From Gemmatimonadales bacterium (GTDB lineage: Bacteria > Gemmatimonadota > Gemmatimonadetes > Palauibacterales > Palauibacteraceae): DNA of 60,124 bases. The DNA lies in the NCBI GenBank assembly GCA_009840115.1, contig VXOJ01000021.1, positions 1 to 60,124 on the forward strand, in the 5' to 3' direction. How positions within the stretch are numbered: the stretch's first letter is position 1; each line of letters starts with the position of its first letter. Shown piece by piece: positions 16,911-26,172 of this stretch. The translations under genes were made by a program, and so were the position numbers. The notes below the pieces were generated by a model that saw only the letters and a list, made by a program, of their open reading frames with translations, did no database searches and was not told the DNA's origin.

Positions 16911-19577
16911 GTGCTATCCACGCTCGCGCTCGCCGCGCTCATGCAGGCGCCCGCCGTGCCGCAGGAACTCGCGCCCGGAACGCGCTACGACCCCGACATC
17001 CCGACGCTCGAAGAGGTGGCGGGACACGGCTTCCGCGACGTCGTCACGCCGCCGGAAGACGTGATCCGCTACATCGAGGCGCTCGCCGCGGCGGCGCCGG
17101 AGCGGACGCATCTCATCCAGTACGCGGAGAGTTGGGAGGGGCGGCCGCTCGTCGTCCTCGTCATCGGTTCGGCGGAACGCATGGCGTGGCTCGACGAGGT
17201 CAAGGCCGGGATCGCGCGGCTCGCCGATCCCCGGGGCCTCTCCGACGAGGAGGCGGAAGCGCTGCTGGCCGAGCTTCCCGTCGTCACCGCCCTGATGCAC
17301 TCGATTCACGGCGACGAGATCAGCCCCGCCGGCGCCGCGATGGCGGAAGCCTACCACTTGCTCGCCGCGATGGGGGATCCCGACGTCGATCTCATCCTCT
17401 CGGAGTCGCTCGTCCTCATCGATCCCCTTGAGAACCCGGACGGACGGAACCGCTTCGTGTACCAGAACTCGGTCGCGCAGGCGCGCTGGCCGGAGGAAGC
17501 CCGCGTCTCCGCCGAGCACGACCCGCCGTGGCCCGGCGGCCGCGGGAACCACTACCTGTTCGACCTCAACCGGGACCTCTTCATCCAGAGCCAGGTCGAG
17601 ACCCGCGGGAAGGTGGACATCTTCCTCGAGTTCCGGCCCCACATCGTGGCGGACCTGCACGAGATGGGAGGGGACGCGACGTACTTCTTCCCGCCGACGG
17701 CGCCGCCCTCCAACCCCTGGTTCGGTGAGCGGCAGGTCGCGCTCATGGACGTGATCGGGGAGGCGATCGCGGCGCGTTTCGACGAACGCGGGTTCGCCTA
17801 CTTCAACCGGGAGGTGTACGACCTCTTCTATCCGGGCTACGTGGACATGTGGCCGATGGGCTACGGCGCGCTCGGGATGACCTACGAGCAGGCGAGCGCG
17901 GGGGGTCTCAGGCTGCGGCAGTCGGACGACGACCTGCTCACGTACGGCGACGGCGTGCTGCATCACTTCACGGCGGGGATCGAGACCGCGCTCACGGCCG
18001 CGCGAAACCGGGACCGGATCCTGCGCGACTACCTGGCGTTCCTGCGCGAGGGGGTCGCGCTCGGAGAGCGGGGACCGGCCGAGATCGTGCTGCACTCGGC
18101 GCACGACCCGGGGATGGCGGAGCGGCTCGGCCTCATGCTCGTCGAGAACGGGATCGAGGTGTTTCGCGCCTCCGGTCCGGTGACGGCGGGCGACCGGACG
18201 CTGTCCGCGGGTTCGAGCTTCATCGTGCCCCTCGCGCAGCCCGGGCACCGCTTCATCCACAACCTCCTCGACGCGCACGTGCCGATGGAGGAGGAGTTCG
18301 TGCGGCGGCAGATCGAGCGCCGCGCGAACCGGCAGCCGGACGAGATCTACGACCTGACCGCGTGGAGCCAGCCGCTCCTGTGGGACGTGGAGGCGATCGA
18401 GACCGCGGCGACGGGCGCCCGCGGCGCGGCGCTGACCGCGAGCGACGCGGCCGCGCGCCCGGAGGTGGCCGGCGACGCGGGCGGAGGCGCCGCTAGCGAC
18501 GCTGCCGGAGTCGAGCCCGCGGACCCGCTGCCCGTGGCGCTCGTCGGTTACCTGGTCCCGTGGGGCACGAACGGGGCCGCGGCGGTCGCCGAGGCGCTGC
18601 GCGAGGGTCTCCGGGTGCGGGCCGCCGGCGCGGAGTTCACGCTGGACGGGCGCCGCTTCGGCGTCGGCACCGCCATCCTCCGGACGGCCGAGAACGGCGA
18701 GGATCTGCGCCAGCGCCTGGCCGGCATCGCCGCCCGGCACCGCGCCGAGGTCGTGCCCATCGACGACGCGTACGTGCGCGAGGGGATGTCGCTCGGCAGC
18801 CGCCGCGTCCGGGCGCTGCGCGAGCCGCGCGTGCTCCTCGTCTACGATTCCCCGGGCGGGAGCTACTCCGTCGGCTGGACGCGCTACGTCCTCGAGCGAC
18901 GCTACGGCCAGCGCACAACGGCCGTGCGGGCGTCCAGCCTCGGCCAGGCGCGGCTGGCCGACTACGACGTCATCGTCTTCCCGAGCGGCAACTACGGCGG
19001 CGCCGTGGGTGAAGGGCTGCGGGATCGCCTCCAGGCGTGGATGCGCGACGGCGGCACGCTCATCACGATGGCGGAGTCCTCGCGCTGGGCCGCGCGGACG
19101 GGGCTCCTCGCCACCGAGGCGGAGCGCCGGGGCGGCCGCGCCGAGGGCGACGACCCGCCGGAGCCCGGCACCCCCGAGCAACCCATCGAATACCTCGACG
19201 CGATCTCGCCCGAAGACGAATCGCCGGAGGGCGTGCCCGGCGCGATCCTGCGCACCCTGCTCGACACGGAGCACTGGCTCGCCGCCGGCACGGATGGCGA
19301 AATCGGCGTCCTCGTCTCGGGCTCCCGCGTCTTCCGTCCGATCACGCTCGACGAGGGCACGAACGTGGGACGCTACGCGGCGCTCGAGGATCTCGTCCTG
19401 AGCGGGATCGTGTGGGAGGAGTCGCGCCCGCAACTCGCGAGCAAGGCCTTCCTCATCCACCAGCCGGTGGGAAGAGGACAACTCGTCGCCTTCGCCGAAG
19501 ACCCGAACTACCGCGCCTACACCGAGGCGACGCAACTCCTGTTCATGAACGCCGTCCTCTTGGGGCCTGGGCGATAG
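16911..19577 (+). CDS. Exported M14-family zinc carboxypeptidase with C-terminal GATase-like domain
   Basis: A large (888-residue) M14 metallopeptidase. The GTG at 16911 has GGAG at good spacing and opens a short signal peptide. Zinc-binding HxxE is in MHSIHGDEISP and the third ligand probably in VADLHEMGGD; the catalytic glutamate region reads MTYEQASAGG. The region around LVYDSPGGSY to FPSGNYGG resembles a class-I glutamine-amidotransferase-like fold. Expected to trim C-terminal residues from peptides outside the cell. Transcribed alone, divergent from the Nramp-like operon. Confidence 0.88.
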   Translation: MLSTLALAALMQAPAVPQELAPGTRYDPDIPTLEEVAGHGFRDVVTPPEDVIRYIEALAAAAPERTHLIQYAESWEGRPLVVLVIGSAERMAWLDEVKAGIARLADPRGLSDEEAEALLAELPVVTALMHSIHGDEISPAGAAMAEAYHLLAAMGDPDVDLILSESLVLIDPLENPDGRNRFVYQNSVAQARWPEEARVSAEHDPPWPGGRGNHYLFDLNRDLFIQSQVETRGKVDIFLEFRPHIVADLHEMGGDATYFFPPTAPPSNPWFGERQVALMDVIGEAIAARFDERGFAYFNREVYDLFYPGYVDMWPMGYGALGMTYEQASAGGLRLRQSDDDLLTYGDGVLHHFTAGIETALTAARNRDRILRDYLAFLREGVALGERGPAEIVLHSAHDPGMAERLGLMLVENGIEVFRASGPVTAGDRTLSAGSSFIVPLAQPGHRFIHNLLDAHVPMEEEFVRRQIERRANRQPDEIYDLTAWSQPLLWDVEAIETAATGARGAALTASDAAARPEVAGDAGGGAASDAAGVEPADPLPVALVGYLVPWGTNGAAAVAEALREGLRVRAAGAEFTLDGRRFGVGTAILRTAENGEDLRQRLAGIAARHRAEVVPIDDAYVREGMSLGSRRVRALREPRVLLVYDSPGGSYSVGWTRYVLERRYGQRTTAVRASSLGQARLADYDVIVFPSGNYGGAVGEGLRDRLQAWMRDGGTLITMAESSRWAARTGLLATEAERRGGRAEGDDPPEPGTPEQPIEYLDAISPEDESPEGVPGAILRTLLDTEHWLAAGTDGEIGVLVSGSRVFRPITLDEGTNVGRYAALEDLVLSGIVWEESRPQLASKAFLIHQPVGRGQLVAFAEDPNYRAYTEATQLLFMNAVLLGPGR

Positions 19578-19581
19578 GAAA

Positions 19582-19673
19582 TTGCACAACTACGACCACC
19601 TTCGTTGCAAAACTACGATCAATACTATTGCAATACATCGACTGTAGACGTTGCAGATCGCCAAACGAACTGC
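19582..19673 (+). repeat. Exact 23-bp periodic TTGCA array (four units)
   Basis: TTGCA occurs at 19582, 19605, 19628 and 19651, exactly 23 bases apart each time. Units 1 and 2 share TTGCAxAACTACGAxCA; unit 3 keeps TTGCAATAC with CGAC; unit 4 keeps only TTGCA and runs into the start of the AAA_14 gene. The 10-bp palindrome TATTGCAATA (19626-19635) sits at unit 3. The stretch is clearly more AT-rich than its surroundings. Looks like an iteron or operator array read by a helically phased DNA-binding protein (inference). Confidence 0.6.
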
Positions 19674-19686
19674 CAGATTCACGATC

Positions 19687-20991
19687 ATGGCACGTAACGA
19701 TCGATCCGTTCCGGACTACGTTCCCCGCGTTGCGGACCCCGAGCTGGCCCGGCGTCTCGCTTCGGCGGGCGCTGTCGTCATCGAGGGCCCCCGCGTCTGC
19801 GGCAAGACGACGACCGCCCGGCAGGCCGCATCGAGCGAAGTGCTCATGGATGCGGACCCATCCGTGTCCGAGGCGATGGCGGTGGACCCTCGGCTCCTTC
19901 TGGAGGGCTCCACACCCCGGTTGATCGACGAGTGGCAGGTGGAACCCAACATCTGGAACTACATCCGCCGGGCCGTGGATGACCGCCCCGGCAAAGGGCA
20001 CTTCATTCTCACGGGATCGGCCGTCCCCCCCGACGACATCACGCGGCACACGGGTGCCGGGCGGATGAGCCGACTCCGGCTCCGCCCCATGTCGCTGTTC
20101 GAGTTGGGTCAGGCGAAGGGCCGCGCTCCGCCGGAGCGTGCGGGGGGGCGCGTCTCGCTGAAGCGCCTGCTTGGCGGAGAGCCCGCGCCGAGCCTGAAGC
20201 ACGACATGTCGCTCACCGAGATCGCGGAACTGCTGTGCGTCGGCGGGTGGCCCGGACACCTCCTGCGACGGTCTGTGGAAGACGCGCTGGAGGCCAACCG
20301 GGACTACCTGGACGAGATCTGTCGTACCGATATCCGCCGGGTCGACGGCATCGCGAGAGACCCCGAACGGGTGCGGCGTTTCCTGGACTCCGTCGCGCGA
20401 AATACTGCGACGTGCGCCACCGTCGCGACGATGGCCGAGGACGCGGGCGGTTCGGACGTCTCGCTCTCGACCGAGACCGCCTACTCGTACCTGAAGGCGC
20501 TCGAACGGCTCATGGTCGTCGAGCATCAGCGGCCGTGGGCGCCGCACCTGCGCTCGCGGTCGCGGATGAGGAACACACCGAAGCGGCACTTCGTCGACCC
20601 GTCCCTCGCCGTGGCGGCGCTGGGCGCCGAACCGGCACACCTCCTGCGCGACCTTCAATGGATGGGGTTCCTCTTCGAGTCCATGGCCGTCCGGGATTTG
20701 CGCGTCTACGCACAGGCCACGCGCGCGTCCGTCCACCACTACCGCGACAACACCGATCTCGAGGTCGACGCGATCGTGGACGCAGGACCTGAGAGGTGGG
20801 CGGCTTTCGAGATCAAGCTTGGCGCCGGAAGGATCGAGGAGGCGGCGCAGACTCTCCGCAAGTTCGCGGACCGGGTCGATACGGAACGCACCGGCAAACC
20901 GGCGGCGCTCGGCGTGATTACGGGAAGTCGCTACGGTTACTGCCGGCCGGATGGCGTGAGCGTCATCCCCATCGGCGCGCTCGGACCCTGA
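19687..20991 (+). CDS. AAA_14/DUF4143 ATP-binding protein (second copy)
   Basis: A 434-residue P-loop ATPase with Walker A GPRVCGKT (residues 34-41), a Walker-B-like RLIDEWQ, and a C-terminal DUF4143 segment with LEVDAIV...FEIKLG. I chose the ATG at 19687 over the TTG at 19651, which lies inside the repeat array. Sequence similarity to the copy at 1123 is confined to family motifs; the two belong to different subgroups (WQ versus IQ after the Walker B acid). Role of the family is not established. Convergent with the S9 peptidase gene and followed at once by a perfect hairpin. Confidence 0.9.
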   Translation: MARNDRSVPDYVPRVADPELARRLASAGAVVIEGPRVCGKTTTARQAASSEVLMDADPSVSEAMAVDPRLLLEGSTPRLIDEWQVEPNIWNYIRRAVDDRPGKGHFILTGSAVPPDDITRHTGAGRMSRLRLRPMSLFELGQAKGRAPPERAGGRVSLKRLLGGEPAPSLKHDMSLTEIAELLCVGGWPGHLLRRSVEDALEANRDYLDEICRTDIRRVDGIARDPERVRRFLDSVARNTATCATVATMAEDAGGSDVSLSTETAYSYLKALERLMVVEHQRPWAPHLRSRSRMRNTPKRHFVDPSLAVAALGAEPAHLLRDLQWMGFLFESMAVRDLRVYAQATRASVHHYRDNTDLEVDAIVDAGPERWAAFEIKLGAGRIEEAAQTLRKFADRVDTERTGKPAALGVITGSRYGYCRPDGVSVIPIGALGP

Positions 20992-20992
20992 T

Positions 20993-21021
20993 CGGGCCGG
21001 GGCGGTTGGCGCCCCGGCCCG
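20993..21021. terminator. Bidirectional hairpin terminator candidate
   Basis: A perfect 12-bp stem (CGGGCCGGGGCG / CGCCCCGGCCCG) with a GTTGG loop. It occupies the 44-base gap between the convergent AAA_14 and S9 peptidase genes, starting 2 bases after the AAA_14 stop. No T-tract on either side. Confidence 0.65.
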
Positions 21022-21035
21022 TCAAGGCTGCCGGG

Positions 21036-23105
21036 TCAGGAGCTGGCGTCGTCGGAGACGGCGCGCGTGTCGCCGTCGTCGTGCGTTCCGAAGCGCTCGA
21101 ACCAGCTGCGCAGGAAGAGTTGCGTGCGCAGGAAGTTCGACGGCGTGCTGCTCGTGCCGTGCCACTCGTTGCGGAAGCGGATCATCGCCGTCGGCACCCG
21201 CTCCATCTTGAGCGCCTGGTAGTACTCCTCCGTCTGCGGCATCGGCGTCCGCAGATCCATCTCTCCCGTCATGAGCATGGTCGGCGTCGTCACGTTGCCC
21301 ACGTACATGAGCGGCGAGCGGCGCAGGTGCTCCGAGGGATCGTCCCACGGGAAGTGCTCGAAGTTGCGGTACCAGCCGGGCCCGTCCGTCGTTCCCACAA
21401 ACGAGAGCCAGTTCGTGACCGGGCAGTTCGCCGAGGCGGCCCGGAAGCGGTCCGTGTGGCCGACGACCCAGGACGTCAGGACGCCGCCGCCGGAGCAGCC
21501 GTACACGAACATGTTGTCCTCGTCGATGTAGCCGCGGTCCACGACCTCGTCGACGCCCGCCATCAGGTCGTCGAAGTCCTTCGACGGATAGGCGTTCTTG
21601 ATCGCGTTCCCGAAGTCCGTCCCGTACCCGGAGCTGCCGCGCGGGTTGGTGTAGACGACGACGTAGCCGTTCGCGGCGTGCTCCTGCCAGCCGAAGTTGA
21701 ACCCGGTGTTGTACATCCCGTGCGGTCCGCCGTGGATCGACAGGATGAGCGGGTACTTCTTCGACGGGTCGAAGTCGGGCGGCTTCACGATCCAGCCCTG
21801 GATGTCCCAGTCATCGACCGACTTGTACCAGATCTCCTCGACCTCGCCCAGCGTGACCCCGGCCAGCACGTCGTCGTTCACGTGCGTGAGCTGCATGAGG
21901 TTGCCGCCGTCGTCGAGATCGAAGGAGACGACGTCGCCGGGACCGTGCGGCTCGGTCAGCGTGCCCATCGCCTTCCCGTCCTCCGTGAAGGAGCTGAGGC
22001 TCAGGAGGTGGTTGCCGCTCGTGACCTGGGTCACGCCCCCGTCCACGGACGCGAAGTGCAGGTTGCGCGTGCCCTCGCGGTTCACGTTGAAGTAGACGCC
22101 GCTCCCGTCCGGCGCCCACATGAGCTGCGGGCTCCCCCGCATGCCGCGGTCGAAGTCGCCGGAGATCTGACGGATGCCCGAGCCATCCGGGTTCATCACG
22201 TAGAGGTGGGAGTTGCGGTACGTGTCGTCGTTCCAGTCCTGCCCCGCGTAGGCGATGAGGCTGCCGTCGGGCGAGGGATAGGCGCCGCCGTCCGGGCCGT
22301 GCCGCGTCGTGAGCTGCCGGATCGCGCCCGAGGCGACGTCCACCGCGTAGATCTCGGACTCGCGCCAGTTGTACTCGGAGTCCTCCTCACGCAGCGAGGA
22401 GAAGTAGATCTCGCTCCCGTCGGGGCTCCACTGGGGGTTGCCGTGGTTCCACGTGCCGTCGGTGAGCTGGCGCGGCGTGCCGCCGTCGGCCGGCACCACG
22501 AAGATGTGCGAGTGGCCCTGGTCGACGTACCCGCGCCGGTCCTGACGATAGTCCATGCGCGTGACGATCTTCGGGCCCTCCGTCCAGCTGGCCCCATCCG
22601 GCCGGCTCGGCAGGTCGATCGGCCAGCTCTCCGCGTCCTCCACCAACATGGTGAAGGCGATATGGGTCCCGTCCGGGGACCAGCGCAGGCTGCCGGGCGA
22701 GTGCTCCAGCCGCGTGATCTGGGTCGTCGCGCCCTCCGCGTCCATCCAGCGGACCCAGATCTGCGAGCCTTCCGGGTCGCCCGACGCCGTGTAGGCGATG
22801 CGCGTGCCGTCCGGAGACCAGATGGCGCCCGACCCGTCGATCAGCTCCCGCTTGCGGGTGCCGTCGGCGTTCATGATGTAAAGCGTGGACTCCCACCGGT
22901 CGTTCATCTGGTCGATCCAGCCGCGCGTGTACACGACGTGCTGGCCATCGGGGGAGATCTGGGGATTCGAGACCCGTTCCCAGTCCATGTACATGTCGAG
23001 GGAGAGGGTTCTCATCCCGTCGCCGTTCTGGGCCGAGACCGGCACCAGGCCGACGAAGAGGAGAAGAAGCAGGCTCGCGGAAGCGAAGCGGGCGGCGCGA
23101 TACAT
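21036..23105 (-). CDS. Exported S9-family prolyl oligopeptidase
   Basis: A 689-residue serine peptidase. The ATG has AGGAGG upstream, and the signal peptide ends VSAQ. The N-terminal half is a beta-propeller of TolB-like blades (repeated SPDG). The C-terminal alpha/beta-hydrolase domain holds the nucleophile Ser in GCSGGG, Asp in TGEMDLRTP and His in EWHGT, with the HGGPHG oxyanion region. Expected to cleave short peptides in the periplasm or outside. Divergent from the FG-GAP/LVIVD gene. Confidence 0.92.
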   Translation of the reverse strand: MYRAARFASASLLLLLFVGLVPVSAQNGDGMRTLSLDMYMDWERVSNPQISPDGQHVVYTRGWIDQMNDRWESTLYIMNADGTRKRELIDGSGAIWSPDGTRIAYTASGDPEGSQIWVRWMDAEGATTQITRLEHSPGSLRWSPDGTHIAFTMLVEDAESWPIDLPSRPDGASWTEGPKIVTRMDYRQDRRGYVDQGHSHIFVVPADGGTPRQLTDGTWNHGNPQWSPDGSEIYFSSLREEDSEYNWRESEIYAVDVASGAIRQLTTRHGPDGGAYPSPDGSLIAYAGQDWNDDTYRNSHLYVMNPDGSGIRQISGDFDRGMRGSPQLMWAPDGSGVYFNVNREGTRNLHFASVDGGVTQVTSGNHLLSLSSFTEDGKAMGTLTEPHGPGDVVSFDLDDGGNLMQLTHVNDDVLAGVTLGEVEEIWYKSVDDWDIQGWIVKPPDFDPSKKYPLILSIHGGPHGMYNTGFNFGWQEHAANGYVVVYTNPRGSSGYGTDFGNAIKNAYPSKDFDDLMAGVDEVVDRGYIDEDNMFVYGCSGGGVLTSWVVGHTDRFRAASANCPVTNWLSFVGTTDGPGWYRNFEHFPWDDPSEHLRRSPLMYVGNVTTPTMLMTGEMDLRTPMPQTEEYYQALKMERVPTAMIRFRNEWHGTSSTPSNFLRTQLFLRSWFERFGTHDDGDTRAVSDDASS

Positions 23106-23227
23106 GGATACCTCCTGCCGAAAGCGGAATAAGCGCAGACTTGAAACGTACGCCGGACAACGGGCCTCGCGAAACTCCCGCGCTGCGCCGGAAAGGACCG
23201 GGCGCTGGCGTGTCCGCCGGGGACCGA

Positions 23228-23269
23228 CGCAGCTTGGAAGCAGCCTGGCGCAGCTTGGAAGCGGCTTGG
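23228..23269 (+). repeat. Two-unit 21-bp tandem repeat
   Basis: Two adjacent 21-bp units beginning CGCAGCTTGGAAGC, with 19 of 21 positions identical. They sit in the 212-base divergent promoter region between the S9 peptidase and the FG-GAP/LVIVD gene, about 50 bases before the latter's start. Nothing else was recognised in this gap. Confidence 0.5.
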
Positions 23270-23317
23270 ACGCTGCGTGCGTGAATTCCGTTGGACGAAA
23301 CTCCGGGAGAGAACCTC

Positions 23318-25681
23318 ATGAATCGGCGAACCCTTTTCTTCGCGGGTCCGGCCCTCGCGGCGGGCCTGGCGCTGGCGGCGCCCCAGGCCGCGGACGGGCA
23401 GCAGTTCGGCGGCGCGCTGGCCGTGAGCGGCGACCAGGTGCTGGTCGGCGAAGCGGGCAACGGCACGATGTCCGGCATCGTATGGGTCTACGGCCGGACG
23501 GCCTCGGGCTGGGCGGAGACGGGGCAGGTGACGGTGTCCGACCAGGTGCGGGTGCCGGACGGGTTCGGCCGGGCGATCGCCACGCAGGGGGACTGGCTGT
23601 GGGCGGGCGCACCGCTCGAGGCGGACGGGGCCGGCGCGGTCTACCTGTTCCGGTCCGACGGGGCGGGCGGCTGGGAGCGGGCGGCACGGCTCGAGGCGCC
23701 GGAGGGCGCGCGGGCGTTCGGGAGCGCCATCGCGCTCGCCGAGGGCGTCGCAATTGTGTCATCCCCCGCGGCGGATGACGGACGGGGGGCGGTGTTCTCG
23801 TATACGCTGGGTCCCGACGGGTCCGCGTCCGCGGGCATGGCGTTGCGGCGGGCGGAGGGCGTGGCCACCGAGGGGTTCGGCGCGGCGCTGGCCCTCGACG
23901 GCGAAACGCTGCTCGTCGGCACGAGGGAGTCCGGCGACGCGGCGCCCGTCGTGTTCGCCTTCGCCCGCGGCGGGTCGGGGTCGTGGATGGCGACCGGGAC
24001 GCTCGAAGCGCCGGCGCTCCAGGAGCGCAGCGGATTCGGGACCTCGCTTGCCGTGCGCGACGGCTTCGCGCTGGTGGGCGCCCCGACCCTCCGGGAGAGC
24101 GGCGGGGCCGTCTTCGCCTTCTCGCGGGGCGCCGAGGGCTGGGCCATGGAGGCGCGCCTCGGCCCGCTCCTGCCCGAACCCAACGCGCAGTTCGGGTCCT
24201 CCCTTGGCTTCGACGGCGGTGACATCCTCATCGGAGCTGCGGGCAGCGGCATGGGCGCCGGCACCCTGTACGCGTACCGGCGCGATGCCGAAGGGCAGTG
24301 GCGCGAGGCTTCCATCCTTCTGCGCTCTCCGCTCGGCGAGCGCTCCGGCTTCGCCGGCGCGGCGGCACAATCCGGCGGCCACCTCGTCGTCGGCGCGACG
24401 GGGATGGATTCCGGCGCCGGCGCCGCCGTCGTCTACGAACGGTCCGCCGCCGGCTCCTGGGAGGAGGGCGGCACGCTCGTCAACGACTACCGCGGCTTCC
24501 CCGCCCTCGCCGGCGAGGAGATCGAGTGCACCGAGGGCCAGGCGGATGTCTTCGAGTGCCGGGACGTGAACATCACCGCCTTCATGCCGATCAAGGATCT
24601 CGGCGGCACCCGCGCCACGCGCGTCAACGACATCTGGGGCTGGACCGACCCCGAGACCGGCCGCGAAATCGCGATCGTCGGGCGTACGGACGGCACCTCG
24701 TTCGTCGACGTCAGCGACCCGTACCACCCGCGCTTCCTCGGCGACCTGCCCGCCACGGAGGGCTCGCGGCACATGATCTGGCGCGACATCAAGGTGTATC
24801 GCGACCACGCCTACATCGTCGCGGACGCGGCGCTGGAGCACGGCGTGCAGGTGTTCGACCTGCGGCAACTGCGCGACGTGGGCGCGGAACCCGTGACGTT
24901 CGAGGAGACGTTCCTCTACGACGGGATCCACTCCGCCCACAACATCGTCATCAACGAGGAGACCGGCTTCGCCTACGCCGTCGGGAACAGCGGCGGCGGC
25001 GAGACCTGCGGCGGCGGCCTCCACATGATCGATCTCGAGGATCCGGCCCAACCCGTCTTCGCGGGCTGCTTCGCGCAGGAGGGGACGGGACGCCGGGGCA
25101 CGGGCTACGTGCACGACGCGCAGTGCGTCACCTACCGCGGCCCGGACGCCGAGCACGTGGGCAAGGAGATCTGCCTCGGCTCGAACGAGACGGCGTTCAA
25201 CATCGCGGATGTGAGCGACAAGGACGCGCCAGTCGGCCTCGCCACGATCGACTATCCGAACGTCGCCTACGCGCACCAGGGCTGGCTGACCGACGACCAC
25301 CGCTACTTCTACATGAACGACGAGGGAGACGAGCCCCAGGGTCTCGTGGAGGGGACGCGCACGCTGGTGTGGGACGTGACGGACCTCGACGATCCGATCC
25401 TCGTCACCGAGTACATCGCGGAGACGACCGCCACCGACCACAACCTCTACATCGTCGGCGACATCATGTACCAGTCGAACTATTCGGCCGGATTCCGCGT
25501 GCTCGACATCTCGGACCCGGAGAACCCGGTCGAGATCGGCTTCTTCGACACCTCGCCCTACCAGGGCGGCGCGTCGTGGAGCAACTACCCCTACTTCGCG
25601 AGCGGCACGATCGCGGTGACGGGGACCGGGGACGGGCTCTTCCTGCTCAAGAACATGGCGAGACCGCGCCTCGTGCCGTGA
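23318..25681 (+). CDS. Exported FG-GAP plus LVIVD (choice-of-anchor B) protein
   Basis: A 787-residue secreted beta-propeller protein. The ATG at 23318 has GGGAG upstream, and the signal peptide ends at AADGQ. Residues about 25-390 hold FG-GAP-like repeats of the form GxALAxDGETLLVG. Residues about 400-785 hold the LVIVD/choice-of-anchor-B region with repeated DVSDPYHPRFLGDL and LDISDPENPVEIG units and paired cysteines. Family members are surface proteins of unknown binding partner; no catalytic motif is visible. Its stop overlaps the GTG of the next gene. Confidence 0.85.
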   Translation: MNRRTLFFAGPALAAGLALAAPQAADGQQFGGALAVSGDQVLVGEAGNGTMSGIVWVYGRTASGWAETGQVTVSDQVRVPDGFGRAIATQGDWLWAGAPLEADGAGAVYLFRSDGAGGWERAARLEAPEGARAFGSAIALAEGVAIVSSPAADDGRGAVFSYTLGPDGSASAGMALRRAEGVATEGFGAALALDGETLLVGTRESGDAAPVVFAFARGGSGSWMATGTLEAPALQERSGFGTSLAVRDGFALVGAPTLRESGGAVFAFSRGAEGWAMEARLGPLLPEPNAQFGSSLGFDGGDILIGAAGSGMGAGTLYAYRRDAEGQWREASILLRSPLGERSGFAGAAAQSGGHLVVGATGMDSGAGAAVVYERSAAGSWEEGGTLVNDYRGFPALAGEEIECTEGQADVFECRDVNITAFMPIKDLGGTRATRVNDIWGWTDPETGREIAIVGRTDGTSFVDVSDPYHPRFLGDLPATEGSRHMIWRDIKVYRDHAYIVADAALEHGVQVFDLRQLRDVGAEPVTFEETFLYDGIHSAHNIVINEETGFAYAVGNSGGGETCGGGLHMIDLEDPAQPVFAGCFAQEGTGRRGTGYVHDAQCVTYRGPDAEHVGKEICLGSNETAFNIADVSDKDAPVGLATIDYPNVAYAHQGWLTDDHRYFYMNDEGDEPQGLVEGTRTLVWDVTDLDDPILVTEYIAETTATDHNLYIVGDIMYQSNYSAGFRVLDISDPENPVEIGFFDTSPYQGGASWSNYPYFASGTIAVTGTGDGLFLLKNMARPRLVP

Positions 25682-26169
25682 GCGACGCGGCGCGGCCCGC
25701 CGACCCGAACCCCGAGGGCCCCATCGTCCTCTTCGACGGCGTCTGCAACCTGTGTGCGGGCGCCGTCCGTTTCATCATCCGCCGGGACCGCCGCGGCCGC
25801 CACGGCCGCTTCCGCTTCGCCGCGCTCCAGTCCGACGCGGGACGCCGGATCCTCGCGGCGACGGGGGTCGAGACACCCGGACCCGGCGAGCCGCTACCGG
25901 AAGCTGAAGAACCGCCCGCATCCCTGATTCTCGTGGCGGACGGACGCACCCACGCGCGAAGCGGCGCGGCGCTTCGCATCGCGGCGGGGCTCGACGCGGG
26001 GTGGCCGCTGCTCGCGGTCTTCCTGGTCGTCCCCGCCCCGCTGCGCGACTGGGCCTACCGCGTCGTAGCCCGGAACCGCTACCGCTGGTTCGGGAAGGAG
26101 ACGGCCTGCGAACTGCCCCGGAACGAGGAGAGCTGGCGGTTCATCGACACCGCCGGGCCCGCGCCCTGA
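25678..26169 (+). CDS. DCC1-like thiol-disulfide oxidoreductase (DUF393)
   Basis: A 163-residue protein starting at a GTG that overlaps the previous stop (GTGA). It has the family signature LFDGVCNLC with a CxxC pair near residues 24-27, followed by RFIIRRDRRGRFRFAAL-type sequence (abbreviated) and a C-terminal YRWFGK block. DUF393 proteins have a thioredoxin-like fold and are predicted to handle disulfides. Coupling to the cysteine-containing exported LVIVD protein suggests, but does not prove, a role in its folding or redox state. Confidence 0.87.
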   Translation: MSDAARPADPNPEGPIVLFDGVCNLCAGAVRFIIRRDRRGRHGRFRFAALQSDAGRRILAATGVETPGPGEPLPEAEEPPASLILVADGRTHARSGAALRIAAGLDAGWPLLAVFLVVPAPLRDWAYRVVARNRYRWFGKETACELPRNEESWRFIDTAGPAP

Positions 26170-26172
26170 CCT

